Origin: Primula veris
Lineage: Eukaryota; Streptophyta; Magnoliopsida; Ericales; Primulaceae
Direction: 5' to 3'
DNA: 64,000 nt
Assembly (NCBI GenBank): GCA_963682055.1
Contig: OY821746.1
Location: 20,278,481 to 20,342,480 of the forward strand
Part shown: positions 32,661 to 43,691 of the stretch, in pieces
Layout of the letters: each line of letters starts with the position of its first letter
Position numbering within the stretch: the stretch's first letter is position 1
Position numbers and translations under genes: made by a program
The notes under the pieces: generated by a model
Database searches by the model: none
The model's input: only the letters and a program-made list of their open reading frames with translations
Told to the model about the DNA's origin: nothing

Positions 32661-33807
32661 ACATTCAATTCATAGCGTTTCTTGCATTTAGGGTTTGGGT
32701 TAAGCACTTGATTCCAGACAAAGAATTAGGAGTATGTGGGAAAGTTTTAATTGCAACAGGTTTCTTTTTCTTTTTCCGACGAAAAATATGAGTTCATTTA
32801 TTTGAGATTGAGAAAAGAAACGAGCTCGTTCCGTTCATAATTAGTATTACATGCATAAAGAAAACCAAAATAAGCATAAACATGCATGTAGTTCTGATGA
32901 TGGCCAATGATTAGGAGATTGAGGGAAGGAATACGATGGAGAGTAGAAATTTAATTTTCTAATTTTGTTTGTGAGAGATATAGTAGAGATCTCACTGTAA
33001 CTGAATGTAGAAAAAATTTGGGAGTTGGGACAAGATCGGGAAGATGATACAATTTTAGGCTTTGTAAGGAAACTGGAGAATATGTATTGTGTCCCTATTA
33101 CTGGGTTGTCTTCTAAAAAGGGCACTGCAAGAAAATGCCTGAATCCGGTGTTTCTATTGCTCGTCATATTAGCCACAAACACTTTAACATCAGAATAGCA
33201 ATAGAGAGTTTGTTAGCGTTCAAACATTTTCTTGTAATTGACGAAGTTGTTATTGTGATCTTTGTTGACAAATTTTGGTAAACAATGAAAGTTGTTTACA
33301 AGGCATTTCTCTATTATATAAGTGTATTTTGACGTAAACAAAAGCAAGAAGCGTCAGATGATAAACACTTTAGGAAAACCAATTCTGGAAAATCAACAAG
33401 GTGCTCATTTGATCAAGGAAAACCAACAAACCATTCACCAATTCTAAATTTCCTATAAACAAATAAACAATGGTTTGTGTGATCTTAAAGGTGCTCATTT
33501 GTTGTGGGCCCGGCCACTTCCATTTTTTTCGTAGGGATTCCTCACTGTGCGAGGCCGGCGAACAGAAGAAGCTCTGAGAAATGGAATCTGGACATTTGCT
33601 TCAATTGATATAGGTTGGTTAGCTGAGGCGAGATAATAAATCAATATAGCATATAATATATAGTATTTATATTTAAATATAGATTTCAAGAGTTATACTG
33701 TATAATAGTAATATATATAGACTAATATGTCACTTGTTTTCAGACAATATATGATTTATATTTTATGATATCACACTTGCATATGTTATTGTGAGTGCTT
33801 AAGGTTG
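32661..33807. other. Intergenic DNA between genes C and D
   Basis: I support no gene. A 111-codon minus-strand frame (32847-33182) has no recognised domain. About 33250-33330 (GACAAATTTTGGTAAACAATG...TCTCTATTATATAAGTG) resembles 62395-62460 and may be part of a dispersed repeat. Confidence 0.4.
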
Positions 33808-33830
33808 ATATATATATATATATATATATA
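33808..33830. repeat. TA microsatellite, left
   Basis: A (TA)n run that abuts the MITE at 33831 and continues on its other side. Confidence 0.9.
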
Positions 33831-34035
33831 GGGGAGGATCTATACAGACATAAAAAAACACATTATCTTTACACATCAATCACAACCCTCCATTTACTAG
33901 CTTTTAATGGTCAAGATTAGTTCATCTAAAACAAGAATAAACACATAATCTTAACCATTAAAAATTAGTAAATGGAGGGTTGTGATTAATGTGTAAAGAT
34001 AATGTGTTTTTTTATGTGTGCATGGATCCTTCCCC
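33831..34035. mobile_element. Micron-like MITE inserted in a TA microsatellite
   Basis: 205 bp with terminal inverted repeats of about 90 bp. Left end: GGGGAGGATCTATACAGACA, then TAAAAAAACACATTATCTTT, then ACACATCAATCACAACCCTC. The right end read inward begins GGGGAAGGATCCATGCACAC and continues with the same words. TA runs on both sides mean it split a microsatellite, the known habit of the Micron MITE family in rice. Confidence 0.75.
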
Positions 34036-34056
34036 ATATATATATATATATATATA
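34036..34056. repeat. TA microsatellite, right
   Basis: Continuation of the (TA)n run interrupted by the MITE; a separate (AT)n run lies at 34332-34363. Confidence 0.9.
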
Positions 34057-34329
34057 CACGATAGAAGTTTTAGTCAAGTCGGTTCTAATTGTTGCGCAAA
34101 TTCATCAATTCAAATACGTTTTATTAAGATATCTTCGATGGTATTATTATTAATCATTGCATGATTTGCTGCTTTTTTTCATTAATTTTGCGCTAGTTTG
34201 AAATTCATCTGCCCTTGTTTTTCGTTTATTTATTTGGTATTTGTATCTGTATCGAAAAGAGAAATAATATTAATATTTCTTTGGATAAGAGATAGATAAT
34301 GTCATAATTGTTGTGTGACATATTAGTTT

Positions 34330-34366
<37 letters not shown>

Positions 34367-34669
34367 AGAGATATATGAGAGACAACAAACTAAGTGTTTA
34401 TTCATTAATATGAGTGTAAAAGAGATATATCAAGAGATGTCTGACACTCTTTATATAATAGATGTTAGAGTTACATATGCTAGAAAAGGCCAAGATATGC
34501 CCAATAGAGTAAGACACAATATGACCAATAATATCGTACAACAATAATGATGATTTATAGAAACTGTATTATTCTCATTTTAAGATATAAAATAAAATAG
34601 CGTATTAAGGAGCATGGATTTTTCTTTTGTACAGTCAATCAATTGAACGGCATAAAATCCCGTTTTCAA

Positions 34670-34920
34670 AATTAAATATTCAATTATTATTATTTTTAAA
34701 ATTTTGACGAATAATTAAATTTAGGATTATATCCACTAGATTTCTTTATTTTTATTTGAGTTTTTATTTTATTGTAAAATTTATTTTTAATTTATTAAAT
34801 AATAATTTGTCTAGTATATAATGAAAATTGAAAAATTAAATTAGTTATTAAAAATGTATCATATAACCCTCTATTTTTTAATCTAATGGTGGTAAATATG
34901 AATGAACATTTTTCAGTCTA
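34670..34920 (+). mobile_element. One-arm fragment of the 1221-1770 MITE family
   Basis: TTTTTATTTGAGTTTTTATTTT, TTTTAATTTATTAAAT and AAAAATTAAATTAGTTATTAAAAATGT-type strings match the right arm at 1558-1680 in order. The left arm is missing. Confidence 0.6.
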
Positions 34921-34944
34921 ACTCAATGACTATACAAAATGGAG

Positions 34945-35178
34945 ACTCATACCCGGTCCTCCGACCAGACCGCCACCATCTGCTTCTTACTACCAATACT
35001 GTCCGCTTTGACCCAATTTCGTCATCGATTCTTGGACCGCACGACTTTAAAAGGTCTTGCTGATAAGAAAGAGGATACTTCTAGCTTATATACCATATAG
35101 GTACTACATATCTAGACGATGTAGGATATTTCATTTCTGTTTACCACGGTATTTTTCTACGAAAATGCGGATTCTAGG
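34945..35178 (-). mobile_element. TRIM solo LTR, inverted copy
   Basis: Read on the minus strand it follows the TRIM LTRs at 21206 and 21511: TTTTCGTAGAAAAATACCGTG, CTAGATATGTAGTACCTATA, TATATAAGCTAGAAGTATCC, CAAAGCGGACAGTATTGG and GGTCTGGTCGGAGGACC. Only one LTR and no primer site, so it is a solo LTR or fragment. It sits inside the gene D segment of the duplication. Confidence 0.7.
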
Positions 35179-35600
35179 CGAGTAATTGAAGGCAGCGAAT
35201 GTAGATATGCCTAATGGAACCAATATAATGTTACTCAAATTGTGGAGTGTAGCAAAACTGCATGAAATGCTTTGCCAAAATTGCATAAAGAAGAGAAACT
35301 CAAATAGTACATTGAGATTATAAAGGTGTTGAATTTCAATTAATATATATCATCATCAAATAAAAAGCCATTTAATTAATTAAGCCTAAAATCTTTTTTT
35401 CCAAAACATAACCCGCCTCATATATTAATCCCCTACTGCTAGACGCAAAGAAATACTCCTGTATTGTAAGAAGCAAGTCCAGACACTATTGATTTTGCTT
35501 TTTCAGCTTAAAAAAACAAATTCTCATTCCATCTTATTCCACACAAAAGTAATTCATCCTGCTTCTGGCTAAATAGGAAATAAAACGGACCAACTATCAA

Positions 35601-35942
35601 CTAGTTCTTGAACCGACCATGGCAAAAGTTTTGAATACTTGGGGGGAAAAGAGGGTCAACAGGCAAAACTTTAGGCCAGCACTTGTTATCAAAATCACTA
35701 AAAGCTTTGCAACATTGAGGGCCAAGGGCTTTAAGTTGACCGTTTAGCACAGAAAGTGTGACTTCCTCCATACAACTTTGAACGCTTTTGAGAGCTGTTA
35801 AGCATTCTGGGAGTGAAGGGAAGATGTAGGGAACGGCTTCTTCGAGCATAGAGAGGGTGTGGAAAGAAAGAGCGGGGGATGCCAAGAGAGAGAAACAAAT
35901 GGCGGAAAGTACCACGATACTCATTGTGCTGTTACCTGCCAT
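35601..35942 (-). CDS. Secreted six-cysteine prolamin-like protein (gene D)
   Basis: 113 residues, single exon, ATG at 35942. Signal peptide about 1-26 (SIVVLSAICFSLLASPALS). Cysteines at 47, 57, 77, 78, 88 and 107. It is nearly identical to gene C over the domain (LKSVQSCMEEVTLSVLNGQL, LGPQCCKAFSDFDNKCWPK), with changes in the linker (HTLSMLEEAVPYIFPS) and C-terminus (IQNFCHGRFKN). The intact frame despite dispersed substitutions suggests it is still under constraint. Family and inferred role are as for gene C; it is the product of the local duplication that also made C. Confidence 0.88.
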   Translation of the reverse strand: MAGNSTMSIVVLSAICFSLLASPALSFHTLSMLEEAVPYIFPSLPECLTALKSVQSCMEEVTLSVLNGQLKALGPQCCKAFSDFDNKCWPKVLPVDPLFPPSIQNFCHGRFKN

Positions 35943-36030
35943 TCTCTTAGGGAAGAGTTGGAAATTAGTATGCTTTGCTTTGTTGGTGACTGATGAGGTT
36001 TTTGAGTGAAATTTGTGAAGTGGTGTATTT

Positions 36031-36083
36031 CCTTTTATAGTAGGTTTGGATGGGCATGTTTTTGAAACTGTTGGTTACGTTTC
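36031..36083 (-). promoter_or_regulatory. Promoter of gene D
   Basis: Minus strand: GGAAACGTAACCAACAGTTTC then AAAAACATGCCC, followed by CCTACTATAAAAGG (TATA box 36031-36040) about 90 bp before the ATG. Matches the gene C promoter block by block. Confidence 0.6.
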
Positions 36084-36119
36084 CATTTCATGCATTGCCA
36101 TTTATTGCAACAAGTCTCA

Positions 36120-37384
36120 ATGTGCATATAACCGAGTTAACATTCTCAAACGGTTTACTTGAATTAAATATTGATTTAGATACTTAATTCGGTTAAAAAC
36201 TAACATAGAATAGTTTTGCTATAGTTCTACTTTTGAGGAAACTTAGAAGCTCATTTATTGTGCCCACCATTCATTTCATAAGTTCTAGCATTCTGATGAA
36301 AGAAAACCAAAATAAACACAGTTCTGAATATTATGAAAAATGTTCATTTGTTTTAACGTTATAAGAACAAACAAATAAGTCCCATGCATCTAAAAAGCTC
36401 CACAGAGGGCGTTTATTGACAATTATTTTGACAGTATATGACATCAACACAAGATACAGACCTCGACGATTTTTTCCTATGAAACTCAGACCATGCATAC
36501 AACAATAATCAAATTTACCTAAGAGTATCCACATCTTATTAGTTTCAGTTGAAAAATATATTCCAATAAGATTTTAAAATTTTCCAACTTTTCCATTCAA
36601 TTTCTGTTTAATATTATGTAGTTTTTTGAAAAAGTAAACGGCAGTACTTGATCTGAAGCTTGTAATTTTAGCCTGATAAAGAGTTGATGCAATCCAGTAT
36701 GGATTGGATTCCGATCAATATTCAACGGACGAAATGTATTAGCTGGAAATTTGGAAAAAGGGATAACATTCATTTTTTCAACGTTGTGCATCTGGACCGA
36801 TGGATCTTAATTTACAAGTGTGGTTACAAATATCAGCCGTTGCAATCCGATTGCAGTGCAATTCTTTATCCATTGTAGCAGTCTTAAGTAACATATTTAG
36901 TCTTTTTTTTCTTAGCTGGGTAAGAGTTTTATTAAAACTTAAAAGTTAAAATGGTAAACTTCATGAGGCTCTAGTATTTTATATTACATAAAGACAAAAA
37001 AAAACCACAATGGACATGCTTCTATAGTCAAAGCTCACGAGTCACGGGTTCTTATACTCAAGGGCCGTCCAAATGGTAGACCAAAGAGACTAAGGGGTGA
37101 GCGAAACGAAAGAAACGAGAAAAATTAAAGGCAATCTCAAGACTAACCAAACATATAAATTAATATATATATGGAGTATTTTACTTTTGCCCATTCCTCT
37201 TAATAAGTGAATGGTACCACTGTATTCGTCATTTGTCTCTTTTACCTCTGTCCAAGTAATAAAGGTATTTGTTGGTACCAATGAAGTAAAGAATATCTCA
37301 TAACGACTTGTAAGTTCTGATATACTATAAGCTTTTATGTTGTTGTATGATAGAGAACTCATTTAGCAAATCGCTCAGCTGGAA
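36120..37384. other. Intergenic DNA
   Basis: No gene supported. A 64-codon plus-strand frame at 36684-36878 and overlapping minus frames have no recognised features. The DNA is AT-rich with a poly-A run near 36998. Confidence 0.4.
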
Positions 37385-37621
37385 TGAATTAGTAAGAAGC
37401 GTTGGATGGTAACTCGGTGTGTAAAGGTCTTTCGATAAAAGGAGCGAAAGAGAAACATTAAAAATGTGCGAATTATCCAAATCCCCCTGGGACCTTGGAT
37501 GAAGTGATGCAAGGGCAACAATCAAACCATTATGCTTATATGGCTTGAACCATTCACGAATTTCAGTTTCTGAAAAAAGATGAATTGTGTGTTCGGAATG
37601 TTTTAGTCTGACTTTGCCCTC
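37385..37621 (+). repeat. Dispersed GAAGCGTTGGAT repeat, copy 2
   Basis: Matches 20041-20290 up to CTGACTTTGCCCT, where a poly-T run (the tail of the minus-strand LINE) takes over. The LINE therefore appears to have inserted into this repeat. Confidence 0.7.
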
Positions 37622-37940
37622 CTTTTTTTTTTTATATATATAATTAGTGGGAAAACCCACTTTTTTATTGAAGACTGGTAAAAAAACCCACAGAAATAAA
37701 TCAAAGGATTTAATTACAATTTTCCCTAAAGTGGGAACTAAAATGAAAATAACTACATCTACTGTACTAACTTGCAAGATCCGAAACTACATGAACTTAA
37801 TTTAAAGAAAACACCAATTATAAGGACCGCCTGTGTAAAAATTGTGTAATGATGCCACGTTCCTCTTCTTACCTCTTCATTTCCATTTTCCCTTGATACA
37901 GAGAAGAGAGAGAGACCACTTAAATCCCTAACTTGATCTC

Positions 37941-40900
37941 TTATACCCGTAAATTCCCTATTCCCAGTTTTTCAGCATGAATTATACCTCTAAGTTGCGA
38001 TGGAAAATCCTTTATAGATCCAGAAAAGATGCTTTCTTTGTCACAGCCCCAATTTACAAGAAGATCTGCTCCTTTGTTACCCTCTCTCAATATATGACTG
38101 AACAGATAAGTACCTCCTGTCATAAACTCCTGTATTTTGCTTTTTATTTCCAATAGTTTCCAAGGGCAATTTTGTTTATTTTGCATGATATTGATGAGAT
38201 GCAATGAATCACTTTCAATAATCACTTTGGTTTTAGGTGCAATTTGTATACTATAATAAAGAGCTTTAAACTCAAATAAGATAGCAGAGCAGCTTGTAAT
38301 CCTTTTAGAAATTCCATAAATAAAATCCCCTTTGTAGTCACGTAGTATACACCCAATTTCACTTAATCCTGTAGTAGATCTATAACACCCATCAATAGTA
38401 AGCTTTGAATACCCTGTGGGTGGATTGATCCATTTGATCATTTGAAATTTGATTTTACTTTTAGATCTATTATGAAGAAGTTTAGAATATTTGTAATTAG
38501 CAAGCCTAAAAGCTTCTTCGATTTGAATAATAATAGCATCATCCTTCATTTTGATGTTCTCATATCTAGCAGAGCATCTAGTTTTCCATATAAAACAAAT
38601 AATAAGAGAATGGAGAATTTGACAAGTTTTTTTCTCTTCATAATGCAGTTTTTGTCCAATATAGGACCACCAAGTAAAAATTCTTCCTTTAAGAGAATGA
38701 TTTTGCACTAGAATACCCCATTTCCTTTCGAAGAAACTCCAGATATTGTTTGCTATATTACCATTGCTGAAAAGATGATCAAAATTTTCTTCATTGTTAT
38801 TGCAGCATTCACACTTGGAAGCAAGGTGAATCCCAAATTTGTATAAGCTGCAATCCAGAGAGACAGGTTTGGAGAATAATTTCCACATGAAACAAGAGAT
38901 CTTCAAGGCTATTGATTTATTCCAAATAAATTTGCTTGTCCATCTTTCTACTCCTGTTTCTTTTGCAATTTCTCAGGCACTTTTAAGAGTAAAATTCCCC
39001 ATACTAGTAGGCTTTCAAATAGGCTTATTTCATACCCACTCAATATTTGGCTCAGTGATATCTCTAGCTTGGATCATTCTCCCCCAAGTATTATTACTTT
39101 TTTTTTGGACCATATTAGTAGGATTCTTATTTCTACAATATTTTACTAACATGAAATTAGACCATAAATTATCCTGAGTTCTGAACTTCCACCATAATTT
39201 CACAGCAAAGGCTTTAGAAATATTCTTGAAACTTATGACATTTAGACCTCCCTCTTTAATAGTTTTGCAAATTTTACTCCACCTGACTCAATGATGCTTA
39301 TTTTTCCCCTCTTTAGTACCCCAAAAGAAATTAGAAATAATTTGATCTATTTTGTAAATAACTATTTGAGGTGGATTCATAGCTGCCAATGTATAAATAG
39401 AGATGGACTGCAACACACGTCTAATTAGAATTAATTTACCACCCTCATTTAGGCAAGTACCTTTCCAGCTTGAAAGCTTACTTCTAACTTTTATAATAAG
39501 TTCATGGAATAGAAGGCATTTTTTGTGCCCATCATATAACTTGCATCCAAGATAAGTAAAAGGAAGTTTCTTACTTAACATGTGGAGCTCTTTTCATATA
39601 CTCTTTTTGTGCTGTCTAGTTACACTTTTTGAAAAATAGATAGAGCTTTTTTCCAGATTTATTTCTTGACCAGAGTCTTCATTATAATTTTGCAGCACTT
39701 GTTTTACCATCTTTGTAGACTTCATTGAGGCAGAGTTGAAGATTATAATGTCATCAGCAAATGCCAGGTGAGTAATAATAGGACAACCCAATGAAGATTT
39801 AAAGGCAACCTAGTTCTTTTTGTACTTTAGAGCATTTAAATTCCTGCTCAGTATTTCAGAGCATAGCATAAATAGAGAAGAAGATAGGGGATCTCCTTTT
39901 CTCAAACCATTAGTAGGCATAAAAATATCAGTAGGACCCCCATTCACCAGAACAGAAGTATGATTTTCTGAAATTAATCTCCAGATAATGTCAATAAACT
40001 TTTCAGAAAAACCTAACTTCCTCAAAGTAGAAATAAGGAAGTGCCAAGAAATCTTGTCATAAACTTTTTTCATATCCAACTTCAAAACCACATTTTTTCC
40101 ACTTTTCTTTTGGTTTAAAGTTGAAATGAACTCTTGGGCTAACAGTATGTTATCCACAATGTCCATGTTTTGTACAAATCCACTTTGATTATCAGATATA
40201 ATTTTGGGTAGAATACTAGCAATTCTTGTAGACATAATTTTTGAGATAATTTTGCTGCAGAAAGTACATATGCTAATATGCCTGAATTCAGCAAAAAAAA
40301 AATGGTTTTGCCTTTTTAGGAATGAGTGCTATAACAGTAGTGGAGATAGACTTAGGTAATAGACTTCCCATGAAAAATTGAATGATAGCTTTAAAGATGT
40401 CATCCCCAATATAACTCCAACAGCTCACAAAAAATTGACCTGTAAATCCATCATTGTCTGGGGCACTTGATGTACTCAGGTCCCAAACATCACTTTTAAC
40501 CTCTTCAAAAGATGGATTTTTATCCATAAAGTTGTTATCTTCTTCTAGAATCACATTGGTAATAATATCCAAACTTTTGTAAATATAGGAACTTGGTTTA
40601 TTAGCTGCAAGCAATCCCTGAAAATAATTCATGGTCTCTTTTTTGATAAAATATTTGTCATTTATTTTAGTACCATCAACTCTCTCTATTTTACAAATAG
40701 CACTCTTTGTTCTTCTTTTCTTTACTACACTGTGAAAAAACTTTGTATTAGCATCCCCTTCATTTGCCCATTTTAGATTATCCTTTTGTTTCCAATACTT
40801 TTCTTTAATACTGAGTCTAAATTTCAGACTGGCCTCTTCTTTATTAAGCACAATTTTGTTTTCAGGTGAAGGATCCATCTCAAATATCACTTCTGCTCTG

Positions 40901-41810
40901 AGGAACTTGTCTTCTGCCTCTGTTACCATTTGAAAGATGTTCCCAAAGGTAGCATAATTCCAATCTTTTAATTTTTTCCTTATAACTTTCAAGTTATTAG
41001 CTAAGTTGTTGAGAGCATTGTAATTAAAGCCTTTAACCCAGTTAACTTTGATTACTTCCAAGAAACTCTTATTCTCCATCTAGAAATTATGGAAAATAAC
41101 CCTTTTAGGACAGTTCTCTTCATTTAGATGAAATTTTAGTAGAAAAAGGCTATGGTCTGATGTAGCTTTTCTCAAATGATCCAGAAAACTATTAAAGAAA
41201 AGCTTATCAAAGTTTTAATTAGTAAGTACTTTGTCAATTCTTTTAAAAATAGCATTAGTGTCAGTCCTTTTATTCCACCAACTAAATTTAGAACCACTGA
41301 ATTTCATTTCTGTCACCCCAATATTATCCATGCAATTAATGTAATCATTGGCTGCAGTTAGGTTAATAGGCAGTCCTCCTGCTTTATCCCCTTCACAAGT
41401 TAATGTATTAAAATCACCACCAATAATCCATGGATCCACTATAAAAGAGTCTATTAAAAATTTTCATAATACTTCTCTTTCAATGGGGGTACACTTTGCA
41501 TAAACTACTGAGATAAGCAGCTTCATATTAAGTGAATCAATGTTGACTTCTAGATTTACACATTGATCATTTGATTAGAAATATGAATTTCCATTTCTTG
41601 CATATAGAAAATCCATATTTTGTTATCATCATGAACTAAAACTTCATCAAAACCAAATCTTCTTTTATATCCTTCTATTTTATCAGCTCCCCTTTTAGGC
41701 TCAATACAAATAAGCAGCATAATATTATTGAGTTTACAAAGCTTCTTAATTCTTCTAGCTGTGGCTTTACTTTCCACCCCTCTAATATTCCAAAAAAGAG
41801 CACTAATCAT
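37941..41810 (-). pseudogene. LINE ORF2: endonuclease, reverse transcriptase, RNase H
   Basis: Starts MISALFWNIRGVESKATA at 41810. Endonuclease pieces: CIEPKRG, then WIIGGDFNTL and FSWWNKRTDTNAIFKRIDKV (41215-41439), then LRKATSDHSLFLL. Linker with KYWKQKDNLKWANEGDANTK and FFHSVVKKRRT (40288-41079). RT: SDNQSGFVQNMDIVDNILLA, LKLDMKKVYDKISW and GLRKGDPLSSSLF (39810-40235), catalytic LAFADDIIIF (39594-39791), then LPFTYLGCKL and GGKLILIRRVLQSI (39288-39581). The tail 37941-38906 has CECCNNNEENFDHLF (zf-RVT) and RNase H (LTIDGCYRS, CILRDYKGDF, IIESDSLHLINIM). About seven stops or shifts break it. The domains are still easy to read, so it is a moderately old copy. Confidence 0.88.
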
Positions 41811-41991
41811 TTATAAACTTTCCTAACCCCTACATTAGAGGATCTTAAAGTCATATCATTTTCTACCTTACTTTTCTTTGCAGTGACATTTGAAATAGCT
41901 TTCAAACTTTTTTTATTATGTTTCTGTGTTTCCCATTCCCCTTCTTCAATATCCAAGGGAATTTTTCTTAGTGAGAGTTCTAGTTTATTGA

Positions 41992-42513
41992 CTAGTTATC
42001 AGCAGTATTTGCAGGTTCCAACATATTAGCATTCTCTAATGCTACCTCATCTTCTGGAAGAGAAGTAACTATCATCATATTTGATTTATCATTTGCTAAC
42101 CTGGAGTTTTCTTGAGTATCATTGTCATTACCTTTAGCAATTTCTAAACCCATAAGTAATAGAGGTCTTTCATTAATCTTTTCATCAACATCCCCTTCTT
42201 TACCATTATTTTCTAGGAAAAAACTCTCATCTTGTACCATAGTATAGTCTTTTTCTTCATTCTCTTTGACTGGTTTTAAGTTACCAGAATTTTTCTTTTC
42301 TAAATTAATAACTTCCTTTTTCTTGTTGTTTGTTCCTTGTACTTGTGCAGGTTTACCAAAGTTGCGAGCAACCCAATCTTTTGTACTTTCCTTTTCTAAC
42401 TTTTGGTATTTATTTGGGAGAGGCTGGGTGAATTTAGTCAAATTGTATAATTTGGCCTTTGTATTTTTCATTAACCTGGCTTTGCCTTTCTCGATGCTAT
42501 CTAACATGCTCAT
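41992..42513 (-). pseudogene. LINE ORF1, C-terminal part
   Basis: A 173-codon frame with ATG at 42513 (MSMLDSIEKGKARLMKN). It is Lys/Glu/Asn-rich with no DUF4283 core or zinc knuckle, so it looks like the C-terminal half of ORF1 left after 5' truncation. It lies about 180 bp upstream of ORF2 in the same direction. The first dozen codons could derive from flanking DNA. Confidence 0.6.
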
Positions 42514-42639
42514 TTGAAATTAAGTATGTTTTTATGTACTAATCAATGATCCTCCCTTCATACAACCGAGGGTTGGGACGGATAACTTGGGTTGTATGTG
42601 GGACTGATTTCTCATTGTGAGATGTGGGCAAAAAAATAG

Positions 42640-43262
42640 CACTGAAAATAACTTTCGAAAATGCTGAAAAGACACTCATTTCGCAAGCGAAAGTACCAAA
42701 TGTTTATCATGAGTATGTGCATTATTCTCACACTCTAGATGATCTTATGGGGAGCTACAGTATATCTCATCTTTGAGCTTTGATCATGAAAATTTTTCGA
42801 CAGGCGATGAAGGAATGCACTCAGACTTTGGTATTTGTGATGGGAACGGAATCTCAAAGGACGTAAACATTCTATGAAAACCAGAGGTCATAGGGTGCAA
42901 ACGAAATGGTAAACCAGAGATTTTCCCTTCCATAATATGTAGTTGAAAGCATCGTTATTTGGTGCATGAACTGCAAAGTTATGGTCTCATTATCAATGCA
43001 AAAAAATATGGACCCCCAGTATATCGGTCTCATACTAAAAAGATGTTTTGGTTTCAAGACTTCAGACTTGAAGCTACAAACCTATCGGATATTGTTTAAT
43101 TCCTGTGTACTTTTGAGTTTTAATGTAGCTCCGATGAGCATTATCTTCTTAAAAGTTAGAAGTAAGGTTTTTAAGTTTAGCATATGTAACTTTTAAGTGA
43201 GTAAGTTTGTAGCTTGCTACGGTTGTTTCAATAATAGTTTTGGTTTAATAATTTAAAAAAAG
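42640..43262 (+). pseudogene. LINE ORF1-like tail, second copy
   Basis: Plus-strand fragments match the end of the 11040-12182 remnant. TLDDLMGSYSI (42732) equals LNDLMGSYNI, and GRKHSMKTRGHRVQTKW plus stop (about 42856-42909) equals RHSMQTRRYKVRTKW plus stop. Then come about 350 bp without frames and an A-rich end near 43255 (TTTAAAAAAAGG). There is again no ORF2 after it. It lies beside the minus-strand LINE but runs the opposite way, so it is a separate insertion. Confidence 0.6.
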
Positions 43263-43405
43263 GAGCACTGGAAACGGATAAGGATCTGAACACTGACTTT
43301 CAAATTGGTTTCTTTTAGTTTGCTAGCTAGGTTAGTTAATTGAAGACGGGATTGAGAATTAGCCACATGTTTTGGGGTCGGGTCCTGGTGGTATATGGGT
43401 GATTG

Positions 43406-43509
43406 TAGATATATTCGAGAGTAGATAAATATGATCTTTCTGGTTCAAGCCAGTTATATGACTGGCTTGAACCAGAAAGATCATATTTATCTACTCTCGA
43501 ATATATCTA
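43406..43509. repeat. Perfect 49-bp palindrome with 6-bp loop
   Basis: Arms 43406-43454 and 43461-43509 are exact reverse complements (TAGATATATTCGAGAGTAGA... and its mirror) around TATATG. Transcribed, it would form one long uninterrupted hairpin. Pieces recur nearby: TCTGGTTCAAGCCA at 43672. Confidence 0.95.
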
Positions 43510-43610
43510 TCTAATGAATATTTAAAAACTTTAGGCCAAAAGAATATTATGGAAGGGAATATATCTATCTAAAGAATATTTAAAAACTGCAAAGTTAGGC
43601 CAAACTTTAA
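43499..43610 (+). repeat. Two-copy 59-bp direct repeat
   Basis: GAATATATCTATCTAA(T/A)GAATATTTAAAAACT occurs at 43499 and 43558, each followed by a GGCCAAA block; a third, weaker piece lies near 43630. Confidence 0.75.
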
Positions 43611-43691
43611 CCAGAGCATAATTTAAAAACTTAGTAATATCTATCTAAGATAGCATAATTCAAACGAATATTTCTGGTTCAAGCCATCTCC

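Larger units (their letters stand above)
34185..36110. repeat. Segmental duplication, copy carrying gene D
   Basis: Counterpart of 31540-32660. About 0.85 kb between 34310 and 35178 has no counterpart in the gene C copy; it holds a MITE fragment and a TRIM LTR, so these probably arrived after the duplication. Confidence 0.75.
37622..42513 (-). mobile_element. L1-type LINE, 5'-truncated, minus strand
   Basis: A non-LTR retrotransposon of about 4.9 kb. On the minus strand: ORF1 C-terminal part, then ORF2 with apurinic endonuclease, reverse transcriptase, a C-terminal zf-RVT-like region and RNase H, then about 300 bp of 3' sequence ending in a poly-A tract (seen as a poly-T at 37623-37633). Plant L1 elements with RNase H have this order. 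ORF1 is short, consistent with 5' truncation. A possible but weak target duplication is CTTTGCC(C/T)T at 37611-37620 and 42479-42488. Confidence 0.82.

Noticed and set aside
32847..33182. 111-codon minus-strand frame between genes C and D
   Set aside because: No signal peptide or domain, composition typical of random AT-rich DNA, and absent from the duplicated segment around gene D.
37325..37777. 150-codon minus-strand frame
   Set aside because: It crosses the LINE 3' end and its poly-A tract into a dispersed repeat, so it cannot be one gene.
43440..43475. GGTTCAAGCC strings resembling a tRNA T-arm
   Set aside because: They are part of the perfect palindrome; no cloverleaf can be built around them.
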